A DNA stretch of 64,000 bases from Modicisalibacter coralii (lineage in GTDB: Bacteria > Pseudomonadota > Gammaproteobacteria > Pseudomonadales > Halomonadaceae): the NCBI RefSeq assembly GCF_004117855.1, contig NZ_QWBW01000008.1, positions 222,224 through 286,223 on the forward strand. The letters are read 5' to 3'. Position 1 is the first letter of the stretch, and each line of letters starts with the position of its first letter. Of the stretch, positions 27,276 to 35,776 are shown in pieces. A model generated the notes under the pieces. It was not told where the DNA came from, did no database searches, and saw nothing but the letters and a program-made list of their open reading frames with translations. A program made the position numbers and the translations under genes.

Positions 27276-28274
27276 TTACCACCACCGCTTGCGCTTGAGC
27301 AGCGCCATCACGCCGACGCCCAGGACCAGGGTGAGCAGGATGAATACCGCGAAGCCGTAGGGGCTGTTGGCGCCGGGGATGCCGCCGACGTTGACGCCGA
27401 GCAGGCCGGTCAGAAAGCTCAACGGCAGGAACACCGTGGTGATGATGGCGAGCATGTACATGCGCTGGTTGAGCTGTTCGTTGTGCTGGCTCCACAACTG
27501 CTCCTGGATGATCAGCGCCCGCTCCTGCATGGCGTTGAAGTCCTCGACGTAGCGCGACAACTGGTTGGCGCTCTCGCGGATCGAGACCTTGCTTTCCTCG
27601 TCGAGCCACAGTGGCCCCTGGGCGAGCTGCGCCAGGCAGTCGCGCTGCGGACCCATGAAGCGTCGCAGGGTGATCAGCGGCCGGCGGATGCGCGTCAGAT
27701 CGTCGGCGTTGAGACTGTCATCGTCGGACAACTGGGTGTCCTCCAGCTCGGCCATGCGCTCCTCGAGCTGATGGGTGACGTCGCCCACCTGGTCCACCAG
27801 CGTCTCGACCAGCCAGGCGAGCAGGTCGGGGATCGATATGGCGCCTTCGCCGGCGTTGATCTGCTCGCGCACCACGTTGACCGCGTGCAGCGAGCGGCGT
27901 CGCAGGGTGATCAGCCGCTTGGGGGTCACCCAGACGCGCAGCGAGATCAGATCGTCCGGGGCGGCGCCGGGATTGAAGTTGATGCCGCGCAGGGTGGTCA
28001 CCACGCCGCGCCCGAAGCGGGCCACGCGCGGCCGGGTGTCGGCTTCGAGCAGCGCCTCGACTACCGCCTCCTCGAGCCCGGCCACCGCCTCCAGATAATC
28101 GGTGACATCGCCCTGGCGAAAGTCCAGGTGCATCCATAGCGGCGCGTTGTCGCTGTCCCAGGCACGCCGCAGGGCGTCATCGTCGAGTTGCTCGCCGCCA
28201 CCACGGCCGTCGAGCCGGTAGGCGGTGACGAGCGCGCTGGCACTGGCGGGGACGGGGGGCGTCGATGTCGCCAT
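27276..28274 (-). CDS. ZntB/CorA family divalent cation transporter
   Basis: A 332-residue member of the 2-TM-GxN family: a large N-terminal cytoplasmic domain, a long coiled helix (about residues 180-270), then two C-terminal membrane helices ending in a basic tail KRKRWW. The signature after the first helix is GVNVGGIPG, as in the zinc transporter ZntB rather than the GMN-x-P/M form of CorA. ZntB imports or exports zinc; direction is debated. The ATG at 28274 has AGGAG six bases upstream; a GTG two codons earlier is less likely. Confidence 0.87.
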   Translation of the reverse strand: MATSTPPVPASASALVTAYRLDGRGGGEQLDDDALRRAWDSDNAPLWMHLDFRQGDVTDYLEAVAGLEEAVVEALLEADTRPRVARFGRGVVTTLRGINFNPGAAPDDLISLRVWVTPKRLITLRRRSLHAVNVVREQINAGEGAISIPDLLAWLVETLVDQVGDVTHQLEERMAELEDTQLSDDDSLNADDLTRIRRPLITLRRFMGPQRDCLAQLAQGPLWLDEESKVSIRESANQLSRYVEDFNAMQERALIIQEQLWSQHNEQLNQRMYMLAIITTVFLPLSFLTGLLGVNVGGIPGANSPYGFAVFILLTLVLGVGVMALLKRKRWW

Positions 28275-28348
28275 GGGCACTCCTCTGGCCGGGGGCGAAG
28301 GGGTCGTCAGCGGCGAACGGCCCAGTTAGTCTGTCCGGCTCATCCTAA

Positions 28349-28503
28349 GCTCTGTTTGAAAAATCGGCGAGCGATGGCCAGGCAAGGCAAAAATTGACGA
28401 GAAAGCGGAGTTTACGCGTTGTAAATGAGCATTTTTACCGGGCTGGCGCACCAGTCAATTTTTAACGCTGCATGGGCGAGCGCAGACATTTTGCAGACAG
28501 AGC
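28349..28503. mobile_element. MITE-like non-coding element, copy A (155 bp)
   Basis: A 155-base segment bounded by imperfect terminal inverted repeats: GCTCTGTTTGAAAAAT at the left and, read inward from the right, GCTCTGTCTGCAAAAT (14 of 16 identical). It is AT-richer than its surroundings, contains no ORF, and has internal blocks AGGCAAGGC, GAGAAAGCG and ACCGGGCTGGCGCACCAGT (28437-28455) shared with the element at 32517-32675. Small non-autonomous transposon derivative is the likeliest nature; no target-site duplication is certain. Confidence 0.65.
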
Positions 28504-28543
28504 GTAATGGACATTCAGTCCTAGGCGGAAAAGGGGAGTGGCC

Positions 28544-29428
28544 ATGACCCGGGATCAACGAGCGATGCTCTACGGCGTGGGGGCGGTGGGCCTGTGGTCG
28601 ACGGTGGCCACCGCCTTCAAGCTGGCGCTGGCGCGGATGACGCCGGCCGAGCTGATGTGGATCGCCGCGCTGGTCTCCTGGGCCTTGATCGGCGCACTGG
28701 TGATCCATCGCGGTCAGTTGATGACGGCGTTGCGTGGCGGCTGGCGCACCGCGCTGTGGGCCGGATTGATGAACCCGGTGGCCTACTACCTGGTGCTGTT
28801 CGCCGCCTACGACCGGCTGCCCGGTCAGGAGGCGATGGCGCTCAACTACACCTGGGCGCTGGCCATGGCGTTCCTCGCGGTGCCGATCCTCGGCCAGCGC
28901 CTGACCCGTCGCGACGTGCTCGCCGGGCTCGTCGCCTACGCCGGGGTGTGGACCATCGCCACCCGGGGGCGGGTACTCGACGTGGCCTTCGCCGACCCGC
29001 TGGGCGTACTGCTGGCACTGGCCTCGACGCTGCTCTGGGCGCTCTACTGGCTGCTCAACGCCCGCGACCACCGCGAGCCGCTGGTCGCCCAGTGGCAGAA
29101 CTTCAGCGTCGGGCTGCCGGTACTCACCGCCGTGGTCGCGCTGGGGCCGGGCTTTGCCTGGCACGGCTGGGCCAGTCTCGGCGCCGGCGTCTACGTGGGG
29201 CTGTTCGAGATGGGCTTCGCCTTCGTGCTCTGGCAGATGGCGGTGCACCAGGTCTCGCGTACCGCCAAGGTCTCCAACCTGATCTTTCTCTCGCCGCCGG
29301 TGTCGCTGCTGCTGCTGCACCTGGTGGTCGGCGAACCGATCCTGATCTCGACCCTGGTCGGGCTGGTGCTGATCCTCGTCGGGCTGGGGCTGCAGCAGAT
29401 GCAGCGTGCCCCCGCCGAGCCGACGTGA
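28544..29428 (+). CDS. DMT (EamA) family transporter
   Basis: A 294-residue inner-membrane protein with ten predicted helices arranged as two EamA repeats, typical of drug/metabolite exporters such as amino-acid exporters. Features include GAVGLWSTVATAFKLAL at the start, ALNYTWALAMAFLAVPILGQRLTRRD at the end of repeat one, and LSPPVSLLLLHLVVGEPI in repeat two. AAGGGGAG lies just upstream of the ATG (28544). The MITE-like element ends 40 bases before the start, so it may supply or disturb the promoter. Confidence 0.83.
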   Translation: MTRDQRAMLYGVGAVGLWSTVATAFKLALARMTPAELMWIAALVSWALIGALVIHRGQLMTALRGGWRTALWAGLMNPVAYYLVLFAAYDRLPGQEAMALNYTWALAMAFLAVPILGQRLTRRDVLAGLVAYAGVWTIATRGRVLDVAFADPLGVLLALASTLLWALYWLLNARDHREPLVAQWQNFSVGLPVLTAVVALGPGFAWHGWASLGAGVYVGLFEMGFAFVLWQMAVHQVSRTAKVSNLIFLSPPVSLLLLHLVVGEPILISTLVGLVLILVGLGLQQMQRAPAEPT

Positions 29429-29446
29429 GCCGTCGCCGGGCGAGCG

Positions 29447-30790
29447 TCAGTAGTGGTAGGCCACGAACAACTCGAGCGCACTGAACGGATCGTCGTCGGC
29501 GAAGACGTCCCGCGCCCCGGCGCGCGGCGAGACCCGACTGTAAGCCAGGGAGGCGTACCAGTGCGGATCGGGCAGCCAGTCGAGATAGAGCGTGGTCTCG
29601 TCGGCGAAGCGCCGGTCCGCCACGGGCCGCCCCTGGTAGTTGGCCTCGTCGAGCCAGAACTGATAGTGGATGGCACCCAGGGTCCAGTGCGGGTCGAGCG
29701 CCAGCGTGGCCGAGAATTGCTGGACGTTCTCGTTGGTGTTGAACAGCAGGTAGTTGCCGACCACATCGCCTACCAGCCAGGTGCCCCAGTCGGTATAGCC
29801 CTTGCTCAGCGCGTCCCAGGCGCTGCGGGTGCCGTCGCCGGGGGTGGCGTCGCCGGAGAAGTGGGTGTAGCGGTAGCCCAGGGTCGGGGTCAGTGGCGCC
29901 GCGGCAAAGCGGTAATCCGCCTGCGCGTACCAGGCCGTGGCATCGTAGTCGACGCCATGGCCGTCGCCGAGCTGGCGGGCGTATTCGCCGGAGACGCGCA
30001 GTGATGGCAGACCGGGGAAGGGGATGTCCATCGCGCGCAGGTTGTAGACGCGCATGCCGTCGCGATCGAGGCTGGCGGCGGGGCGATCCAGGGTTTCCAC
30101 CGCCATGACCATGGCGCCCAGGGTGGCGCCGCTGGCGCCCAGCCGATAGTCGGCATTGATCCCGCGCAGCCGGTAGTCGCCCTGATCGTCGTCGCTCTCG
30201 AGGCTGAACAGCGCCGCCGACAACGGCTCGGCGTTCCAGTGCAGCACGGCGCTGTCGCGAAAGGCGGTGCGCGCGCCCATCCAGTAACCGCCGTCGTCGA
30301 ACAGGTCCAGATTGCCGTCCATGACGATGAAGCCGTTGCCCACCCGGTAGTTCTGGCGGCCCAGCGTCAGGCGCCAGTCGCGCCATTCGACGCCGGCGTA
30401 GGCTTCTTCCACGGCGGTTCGGCCGTCGCCGCCATGGGTGAAACCACCGGCATCGCCGTCACCGAAGGTTCGGCTGCTCATCAGCGATCCGCCGGCCAGC
30501 AGCGCCCAGTCGCCATCGAGGGCGTAGCGCAGGCTCGCCCCGGGCTTGAGGTAGGCTTCCTGCCAGTCGGCGGCGTCGCCGGTGTTTTCCTGCCGGCGAA
30601 GGTCGACCCGGCCGTCGCCGAAGTTGACGTTGCGGCTCCACAGGGCGGCGCCGGCCGCGTCGAAGGTGACGTCGCCGCTCAATGCACCGCGTTCGAACGT
30701 TGCGCCGGCCAGGGCACTGCTCACGGGCAGCGTCGTCAGCACAGCGGTGAAGGCCAGCCTGGTGGCCAGTCGGGTATCGATGGTCGTCAT
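29447..30790 (-). CDS. Alginate-export-domain outer-membrane porin-like protein
   Basis: A 447-residue protein with a signal peptide (about residues 1-28, SSALA-GATF) and alternating amphipathic strands to a C-terminal aromatic residue (VAYHY), as expected for a beta-barrel. RLTLGRQNYRVGNGFIVMDGN and the final LDWLPDPHWYASLAYSR are characteristic of the alginate export (AlgE-like) family, many members of which are general porins rather than alginate channels. No alginate genes are present. The gene is convergent with the DMT transporter and preceded by a palindromic repeat region. Confidence 0.75.
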   Translation of the reverse strand: MTTIDTRLATRLAFTAVLTTLPVSSALAGATFERGALSGDVTFDAAGAALWSRNVNFGDGRVDLRRQENTGDAADWQEAYLKPGASLRYALDGDWALLAGGSLMSSRTFGDGDAGGFTHGGDGRTAVEEAYAGVEWRDWRLTLGRQNYRVGNGFIVMDGNLDLFDDGGYWMGARTAFRDSAVLHWNAEPLSAALFSLESDDDQGDYRLRGINADYRLGASGATLGAMVMAVETLDRPAASLDRDGMRVYNLRAMDIPFPGLPSLRVSGEYARQLGDGHGVDYDATAWYAQADYRFAAAPLTPTLGYRYTHFSGDATPGDGTRSAWDALSKGYTDWGTWLVGDVVGNYLLFNTNENVQQFSATLALDPHWTLGAIHYQFWLDEANYQGRPVADRRFADETTLYLDWLPDPHWYASLAYSRVSPRAGARDVFADDDPFSALELFVAYHY

Positions 30791-30968
30791 GTCGGTGGTC
30801 TCTCGGTGGTTGGCATTGTTGTCGAAGACACGGGGGTTCGGCCCCGCTCAGGCGAGCGGGGAACATCGAATCGGCAGGGTTAAGACCCCTTCCATAACCG
30901 GTAGATGGAGTGAGATTCTCCGGCGGCAGGACGTCGCGAGGGCGCTGTAAACCCCTCCCTGGGCGCTA

Positions 30969-30990
30969 CCTTTGCCATCCATGGCAAAGG
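30969..30990. repeat. Perfect inverted repeat CCTTTGCCAT / ATGGCAAAGG
   Basis: Two 10-base arms separated by two bases, in the middle of a 256-base gap (30791-31046) between the amidase and porin genes. It is flanked by other sequence that looks repeat-like (CCCTCCCTGGGCGCT before, CCCCCGGCGCTCACC after). It may be part of a longer intergenic repeat. Confidence 0.6.
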
Positions 30991-31046
30991 ACCCTCGCTT
31001 TGCCCTGCCCCCGGCGCTCACCATCAGAGGGTTTGGAAATGAGCTC

Positions 31047-32486
31047 TTAGGAGCGTCGGTGCGCGAAGTCGGGGCGCTGGCCCGCCATGATCGGCGTGGG
31101 AGAGCGGGTTTCCAGCGCGGCGGCGATGCGAAACGCCACCGCGTCCGCGTAACGCGGCGCCACGATCTGCATGCCGATGGGCACGCCGTTGGCGGCCATG
31201 CCGATCGGCATGTTGAGCACCGGGTGACGATTGAGCACATTGAACGGGTAGGTGAGCGTGCACTGGGTCAGGCCCTGCCGGGCTCGCCCATCGACCGTCA
31301 GGGTGTCCCGGCTGTGGTCGTGGTCGGCGGGAATGTCGGCGGTGACCAGGGTGGGGCAGATCAGCGCCTCGAAGCCGGCGCCGTAGACCCGGTCGTGCAA
31401 CGTCGCGTGCAGGCGGTCGGCCTGATGCCAGTTGTCGAGTTCGTGGCCCATGTCCAGTTCTTGGCCCTCGTCAAGCAGTTCCAGCAGGTAGGGCGAAATC
31501 GCCTCGCGCGGGATGTCGGCGTACAGCCGCCGCAGCAGGTGGCCCGACTGGTAGCGGTAGTGCTGCATGGCGATGTCGCCGATGGCCGCCGTGAAACCGA
31601 TATCGACGCTTTCCACCTCGGCGCCCAGGGCGCGCAGATCGTCGGCCGCGGCCGCCAGCGCGCGGCGCATCTCGGCGTCCACCTCGAGATAGCCCAGGTC
31701 CGGCGACAGCGCGATGCGCATGCCGGCGAGCCCCGCCTGGCGTTGCGGGATGGTGTAGGCGGGCAGGGCGTTCATGTCCTGCGGGTGGGGGCCGGCGAGC
31801 AGGTTCTGGATCAGGATCAGATCGTCCACGCTGCGGGCCAGGGCACCGCCCTGGGCATACTGCTCCTGGTTCCAGGGCGAGACTTCCGGCACCCGGCCCC
31901 AGGGTGGCTTGAAGCCCACGTTGCCGGTCATCGCCGAGGGAATGCGGATCGAACCGCCGATGTCGCTGCCGGTGGCCACCACCGTGGTGCCGGCGGCCAG
32001 CGCGGCGCCACTGCCCCCCGAGGAGCCGCCGGGGGTGATCGCCGGGTTCCACGGATTGCGGGTCACGCCCCATTGCTTCGACCAGGTGACGAAGGCCATC
32101 GACATCTCCGGCGTCGCCGTACGGGCGTGGATGATGGCGCCGGCATCGAGCAGCCGCTGCACCAGCGGGTCGGTGTAGTCGGCGACGAAGCCGTCGAGCG
32201 CGGGGGAGGCGTTGGAGGTGCGCTGACCCGCGACCATCTGTTCGTCCTTGACCGCCACCGGCAGGCCCTCGAGCGGCCGCGCGGTGCCGTCGCGCCAGGC
32301 GCGTTCGGCCTGCCGGGCCTGCTCGCGGGCCTCGTCGAAGTAGGTGAAGGTGAAGGCGTTGATCAGCGGCTCGACCTCCCGGGCGCGCTCGATCAGCGCG
32401 TCCAGCAGGGTCACCGGGGAGAGGCTGCCGTCGGCGAAGCGGGTCAGACAGTCACGGGCCGAAAGGTAGTGGAGTTCGTCGTGCAT
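31047..32486 (-). CDS. Amidase (amidase signature family)
   Basis: A 479-residue hydrolase with the complete Ser-cisSer-Lys triad: Lys80 (LPVAVKDEQ), cis-Ser155 (TPGGSSGGSG) and nucleophile Ser179 (GSDIGGSIRIPS). The spacings 75 and 24 equal those of fatty acid amide hydrolase (K142, S217, S241). No signal peptide; cytoplasmic. The family cleaves many amides and no substrate can be chosen from sequence. A MITE-like repeat lies directly upstream of the ATG, and an MFS gene and a PchR-like regulator follow further upstream on the same strand. Confidence 0.85.
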   Translation of the reverse strand: MHDELHYLSARDCLTRFADGSLSPVTLLDALIERAREVEPLINAFTFTYFDEAREQARQAERAWRDGTARPLEGLPVAVKDEQMVAGQRTSNASPALDGFVADYTDPLVQRLLDAGAIIHARTATPEMSMAFVTWSKQWGVTRNPWNPAITPGGSSGGSGAALAAGTTVVATGSDIGGSIRIPSAMTGNVGFKPPWGRVPEVSPWNQEQYAQGGALARSVDDLILIQNLLAGPHPQDMNALPAYTIPQRQAGLAGMRIALSPDLGYLEVDAEMRRALAAAADDLRALGAEVESVDIGFTAAIGDIAMQHYRYQSGHLLRRLYADIPREAISPYLLELLDEGQELDMGHELDNWHQADRLHATLHDRVYGAGFEALICPTLVTADIPADHDHSRDTLTVDGRARQGLTQCTLTYPFNVLNRHPVLNMPIGMAANGVPIGMQIVAPRYADAVAFRIAAALETRSPTPIMAGQRPDFAHRRS

Positions 32487-32516
32487 TGGGATACCTGCGA
32501 TCGGAAGGTGGATAAG

Positions 32517-32675
32517 GGAATCACTGCATAAATGCCTGCACGAGCGAATGACTGCGTTACGCGGTACTGGTACGCCAGCCCGGTCGAAAGCTCGCCTAAC
32601 CTCATGTTATGTCTCGCTTTCTGCGTTCCGGGCGCCTTGTCCTTCATCTCGTTCGGCGATTTATTCAGCGTTTCC
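32517..32675. mobile_element. MITE-like non-coding element, copy B (159 bp)
   Basis: Bounded by imperfect inverted repeats GGAATCACTGCATAAAT and (inward from the right) GGAAACGCTGAATAAAT, 13 of 17 identical. On the minus strand it carries ACCGGGCTGGCGTACCAGT (32566-32584), differing at one of 19 bases from the block in copy A at 28437-28455, as well as ACAAGGC and GCAGAAAGCG in the same order. Similar length (159 against 155) supports one family with diverged ends. It lies between the amidase start and the MFS stop. Confidence 0.6.
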
Positions 32676-32687
32676 TAAGCGGGCGGA

Positions 32688-33893
32688 TTAGACGTTCCGG
32701 CGGCTGGGATCCAGCTCGCGCGTCGCCCAGGTGGTCGGAAGGGCGATGGCGAGACAGCCGGCGAAGGCGACCATGACCACCACCAGCCCCAGGTGCAGCC
32801 CGCCCGTGGCGATGCCGAACCCGATCAGTGAAGGGCCGAAGGAGAGGCTGCTCATGATCACCACGCCGCCGATGGTGGTCAGCTCGCCGTGCGGATCCAT
32901 GCGCGCCAGTACCCCCTGCAGGTAGGGCAGCGTGAACGCCCACAGGAAGTTCAGGAGCAGGGTCGACAGGATGTAGGTCGTCGCCGAGTTCAGCGGCAGC
33001 AGCAGCGCTACGGCGGCCAGCGAGCCGAACAGGCCGATGCACAGTGGCTTGGTGTGGCCGAAGCGCGGCCCCAGCAGCATCACCGCCAGGGCGCCGGGCG
33101 CGCCGACGGCGCCGGTCAGGGCAATGACGTACTGGATGGTGTCCGCGCTGATGAGATGCTCGCCGAAGGGCTGCATGAACGCCCAGACGCCACCGTTGGC
33201 GAGTTCGAACAGGCCGATCGCCAGCAGCGCGCTCCATACCCGCCAGTCCGCGAACAGGGCCAGCATCGAGGCAGCCTTGCCGTCACCCGCATCGCCATCC
33301 GGCAGCGTCTGGTGCGCCATGAACGGCACCCCGAGCAGGGAGACCAGCGAACAGCCCACCAGGCACAGGTAGATGACTTCGGTGCCGTGGGCGGCCACCG
33401 GGTCGGCGAGCAGCGAGATCAGCCCGCCGGTGCCCAGGAACTGCATCATCAGCAGCATGGCGTAGCCGCGCTCGGGAAAGCGCTGCTTGGCCGACCACGC
33501 ATAGGCCGTGCCCGCCAGCAACCCGGCACCGGCGCCGCCGACCCCCTGCACGATCATCAACCCGTGGAGGCTGTCGACGAACAACGAGACCAGATTGGCG
33601 ATCAGCAGGATGGCGATGCCGGCCAGGGCGATCCGCACCCGGGACCGGCGTCGTATCAGCCAGGCCAGGAAGATCATGCCCACCGCCGTGCCCAGCAGGT
33701 TGAAGGATGCCACCTGACCGGCGCTGGAAGGCGAATAGTGGCCGTTGTCGATCAGCGACGAGACCCACAGCGGCAGGACCGCCAGCAGGGTGAGTCCGGC
33801 GAAGCCGGAGAGCGCGACCATGAAGGTGGCGACGTAGCCGTCCACCTCGAGCTTGCGGCCGGGCCAGCGATCCGTGAAGGACAGATCACGCAT
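32688..33893 (-). CDS. MFS transporter
   Basis: A 401-residue, 12-helix major facilitator of the drug-exporter type. LIRRRSRVRIALAG is the loop 2-3 motif and GVGGAGAGLLAGTAYAW a motif C-like segment. The ATG at 33893 has GAGG seven bases upstream. It lies downstream of, and on the same strand as, a PchR-like AraC regulator, with a pair of direct repeats between them (33954-33986), so it is probably that regulator's target. Siderophore export or uptake of an amide compound are both conceivable. Confidence 0.8.
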   Translation of the reverse strand: MRDLSFTDRWPGRKLEVDGYVATFMVALSGFAGLTLLAVLPLWVSSLIDNGHYSPSSAGQVASFNLLGTAVGMIFLAWLIRRRSRVRIALAGIAILLIANLVSLFVDSLHGLMIVQGVGGAGAGLLAGTAYAWSAKQRFPERGYAMLLMMQFLGTGGLISLLADPVAAHGTEVIYLCLVGCSLVSLLGVPFMAHQTLPDGDAGDGKAASMLALFADWRVWSALLAIGLFELANGGVWAFMQPFGEHLISADTIQYVIALTGAVGAPGALAVMLLGPRFGHTKPLCIGLFGSLAAVALLLPLNSATTYILSTLLLNFLWAFTLPYLQGVLARMDPHGELTTIGGVVIMSSLSFGPSLIGFGIATGGLHLGLVVVMVAFAGCLAIALPTTWATRELDPSRRNV

Positions 33894-33953
33894 GGTGAAA
33901 CCTCACTGTTGTTATTGGCGTTCGCTCGAGGTTAGCAAGGGCGTCATGGGGAA

Positions 33954-33986
33954 AGTTCTGCGCGCGGCCAGAAGAGTTTTGCGATC
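33954..33986 (-). promoter_or_regulatory. Candidate AraC-family operator (two direct repeats 21 bp apart)
   Basis: AGTTCTGCGCGC at 33954-33965 and AGTTTTGCGATC at 33975-33986 (8 of 12 identical) start exactly 21 bases apart, two helical turns, as usual for AraC-family half-sites. They lie 61-93 bases upstream of the MFS start and just past the regulator gene. Confidence 0.45.
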
Positions 33987-34032
33987 GGACATACGTCGGC
34001 TACGCCCGACGGCCCGGGGCGGCTGCGGAGTA

Positions 34033-35010
34033 TCAGCGGTGGCGGCGGCGATAGCTGGCGGGTGTCGTGCCCATCGAACGCTTGAAGAAGGTGATGAAGT
34101 TGCCGGTGTGCTCGTAGCCGAGCTCGGCCGCGATCCGGTCGGTGCTCAGATCGGTGAGGGTCAGCAGTGCCTCCGCGCGGCGGCACTTGAGGTGCTGGAC
34201 GTGCTGCGAGATGGGCATCCCGTAACGGCGCTTGAACAGTGCCTTGAGCTTGCTTTCGCTCATCCCCGCCAGGCGGGCCAGTTCGGCCAGTCGCGGCGGG
34301 TCGGCGACACGCTGTTCGAGATGTTCGCACAGCCGTGCCAGCGCCTCCTCGTCGCGCTGGCGGAGGCCCGGCGTCAGCGGCAGGGCGGTGTCGAACGCGC
34401 CGATCGCCAGGCACAGGTACTCGACCGCCTTGGCGAACAGATAGGGGCGCAGCAGGTGCGGGGGCGTGGGCGGCTGCAGCATGTCGTTGACGCAGCGCCG
34501 GGTGCGCGCGTCGAGCGGCGCCGAGCACAGCGCGATGGGGTCGGCCTGATGCGTCATGCGTGCCATGAAGCCCGGAAGGGCGGTCGAGGCGCTGTCGTTC
34601 AGCAGGCGGGTCAGGGCCGCTTCGGTCATCACCAGTATTGCCATCACGTAGCGCTCGTGACTCGGGCAGGTATCGACGCAGGTCAGGGGGGCGGTGTGAT
34701 AACTCAACACCAGCTGGTTGGGCGGCAGGGACTGGGTGCGTTCGCCGAGGGTGATCCGGTTGGCGCCCAGCAGCTTGCAACTGACGTAGAAATACCCCCC
34801 TGGCAGCGAGAAGGTTTCGCTGCCGGCCGACTCATCGAGGTTGATCAGTCGCAGCCAGATGCCCTGATCGAGGCGGTGCAGGGCCTCCCAGCCGCGATTG
34901 CCGGCCGTGTCCCAGCGCAACCGGAACGCCTCGTAGCGATGCTGCAACGTCCACCAGTCGTTGCCGCTGGTGCCGGTCAGCTCGGGAATCGCGGGCAGGG
35001 AGTGAGACAT
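34033..35010 (-). CDS. AraC family transcriptional regulator, PchR-like
   Basis: A 325-residue regulator. The C-terminal 100 residues hold two helix-turn-helix motifs: PPRLAELARLAGMSESKLKALFKRRYG and LSTDRIAAELGYEHTGNFITFFKRSMGTTPASYRR. The N-terminal ligand domain, with SLPGGYFYVSCKLLG and LPPNQLVLSYHTAP, is of the type seen in PchR, which senses ferric siderophore. Upstream of an MFS carrier and an amidase on the same strand; candidate operator repeats lie in front of the MFS gene. The inducer is not known. Confidence 0.85.
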   Translation of the reverse strand: MSHSLPAIPELTGTSGNDWWTLQHRYEAFRLRWDTAGNRGWEALHRLDQGIWLRLINLDESAGSETFSLPGGYFYVSCKLLGANRITLGERTQSLPPNQLVLSYHTAPLTCVDTCPSHERYVMAILVMTEAALTRLLNDSASTALPGFMARMTHQADPIALCSAPLDARTRRCVNDMLQPPTPPHLLRPYLFAKAVEYLCLAIGAFDTALPLTPGLRQRDEEALARLCEHLEQRVADPPRLAELARLAGMSESKLKALFKRRYGMPISQHVQHLKCRRAEALLTLTDLSTDRIAAELGYEHTGNFITFFKRSMGTTPASYRRRHR

Positions 35011-35082
35011 GGGCCTTCATCGCAGCGCAACCGAGTTCGATAGTGCGACGATAGCGTGGCGTGACGCAAGCCGACAGGCTCG

Positions 35083-35430
35083 TCAATACAACAGCTGGTA
35101 CTCGAACAGTAGTTGCTTGAAGTCCTGGCGCTGATGGGCGAAGAGATGAACGGCGACCTGGTTCTCGTCGGGCCGATAACGGTAGATGACGCGATAGCCG
35201 TCGATCAGCAGCTCACGGTAATGGCTGATGCCCATTTCCAGCGCCAGGCGACAGACGGGATAGGTGCCGGGCCGCTGAGATAACCGCTCCATGGTAGTCG
35301 TGAGCAATCTCAGGGAAAACGCCTGCGCCTGCTCGAGGGGCATGTCCAATTGGTCGATCAAGAAGTGTTCGCAGGCTTCGAGAGAGGCTTCGGCCGTGGT
35401 CTCGAAGCTGACGACGACAGCAGTACTCAC
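35083..35430 (-). CDS. RelE/ParE family toxin
   Basis: A 115-residue protein of the ParE/RelE fold: helices then a beta sheet with YRELLIDGYRVIYRYRPDENQVAVHLFAHQRQDF, the core strands of ParE-like toxins. Its ATG overlaps the end of the upstream YefM-like antitoxin by four bases, the usual antitoxin-first arrangement. ParE members poison gyrase while RelE members cut ribosome-bound mRNA; the lack of a clear RelE catalytic set favours neither firmly. The module is the first of three toxin-antitoxin pairs within 6 kb. Confidence 0.85.
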   Translation of the reverse strand: MSTAVVVSFETTAEASLEACEHFLIDQLDMPLEQAQAFSLRLLTTTMERLSQRPGTYPVCRLALEMGISHYRELLIDGYRVIYRYRPDENQVAVHLFAHQRQDFKQLLFEYQLLY

Positions 35431-35690
35431 ATCGACTCGCCTCGTTCGGCCGCGTGGCGAGCCTTGACTCGGGCCGTGAACTCCTCGGCGCTCAGGGTCT
35501 TGCCTTCCTCGCGGCTCTTCTCGCCGAGGCTCAGCAGCTTGAGCAGGGCGATGGCCTGTTCCCGGCGCTCGTGGGCGGCGTAGGATTCGACGACATAGGT
35601 CGGCTTGCCCTTCTGGGTGATGACCAGCGGCTCCTCGACGTCGAGGCTGGCGGCGTTCTGCTTCAGGTAGCTGATGGTTTCGGTGCGCAT
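35427..35690 (-). CDS. Phd/YefM family antitoxin
   Basis: An 87-residue antitoxin: the N-terminal Phd/YefM DNA-binding domain has the pattern SYLKQNAASLDVEEPLVITQKGKPTYVVESY, and the charged C-terminal half (EKSREEGKTLSAEEFTARVKARHA) would wrap the toxin. The ATG at 35690 has GGAGG seven bases upstream; a longer frame upstream is antisense to tesA and rejected. Two TGGTCC direct repeats (35726-35731 and 35737-35742) lie upstream and could be autoregulatory sites. Confidence 0.87.
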   Translation of the reverse strand: MRTETISYLKQNAASLDVEEPLVITQKGKPTYVVESYAAHERREQAIALLKLLSLGEKSREEGKTLSAEEFTARVKARHAAERGESM

Positions 35691-35776
35691 GGCTTGCCTC
35701 CGGATCGGGCTATGGCTCGGTGCAGTGGTCCAAGTTTGGTCCTTTTTTGGACTGCCGGCAATTCCCGAGGCCGCGA

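Noticed and set aside
28349-28503. Small RNA gene with its own promoter
   Set aside because: Possible, but terminal inverted repeats and a related second copy make a repeat element the simpler reading; no clear promoter or terminator was found.
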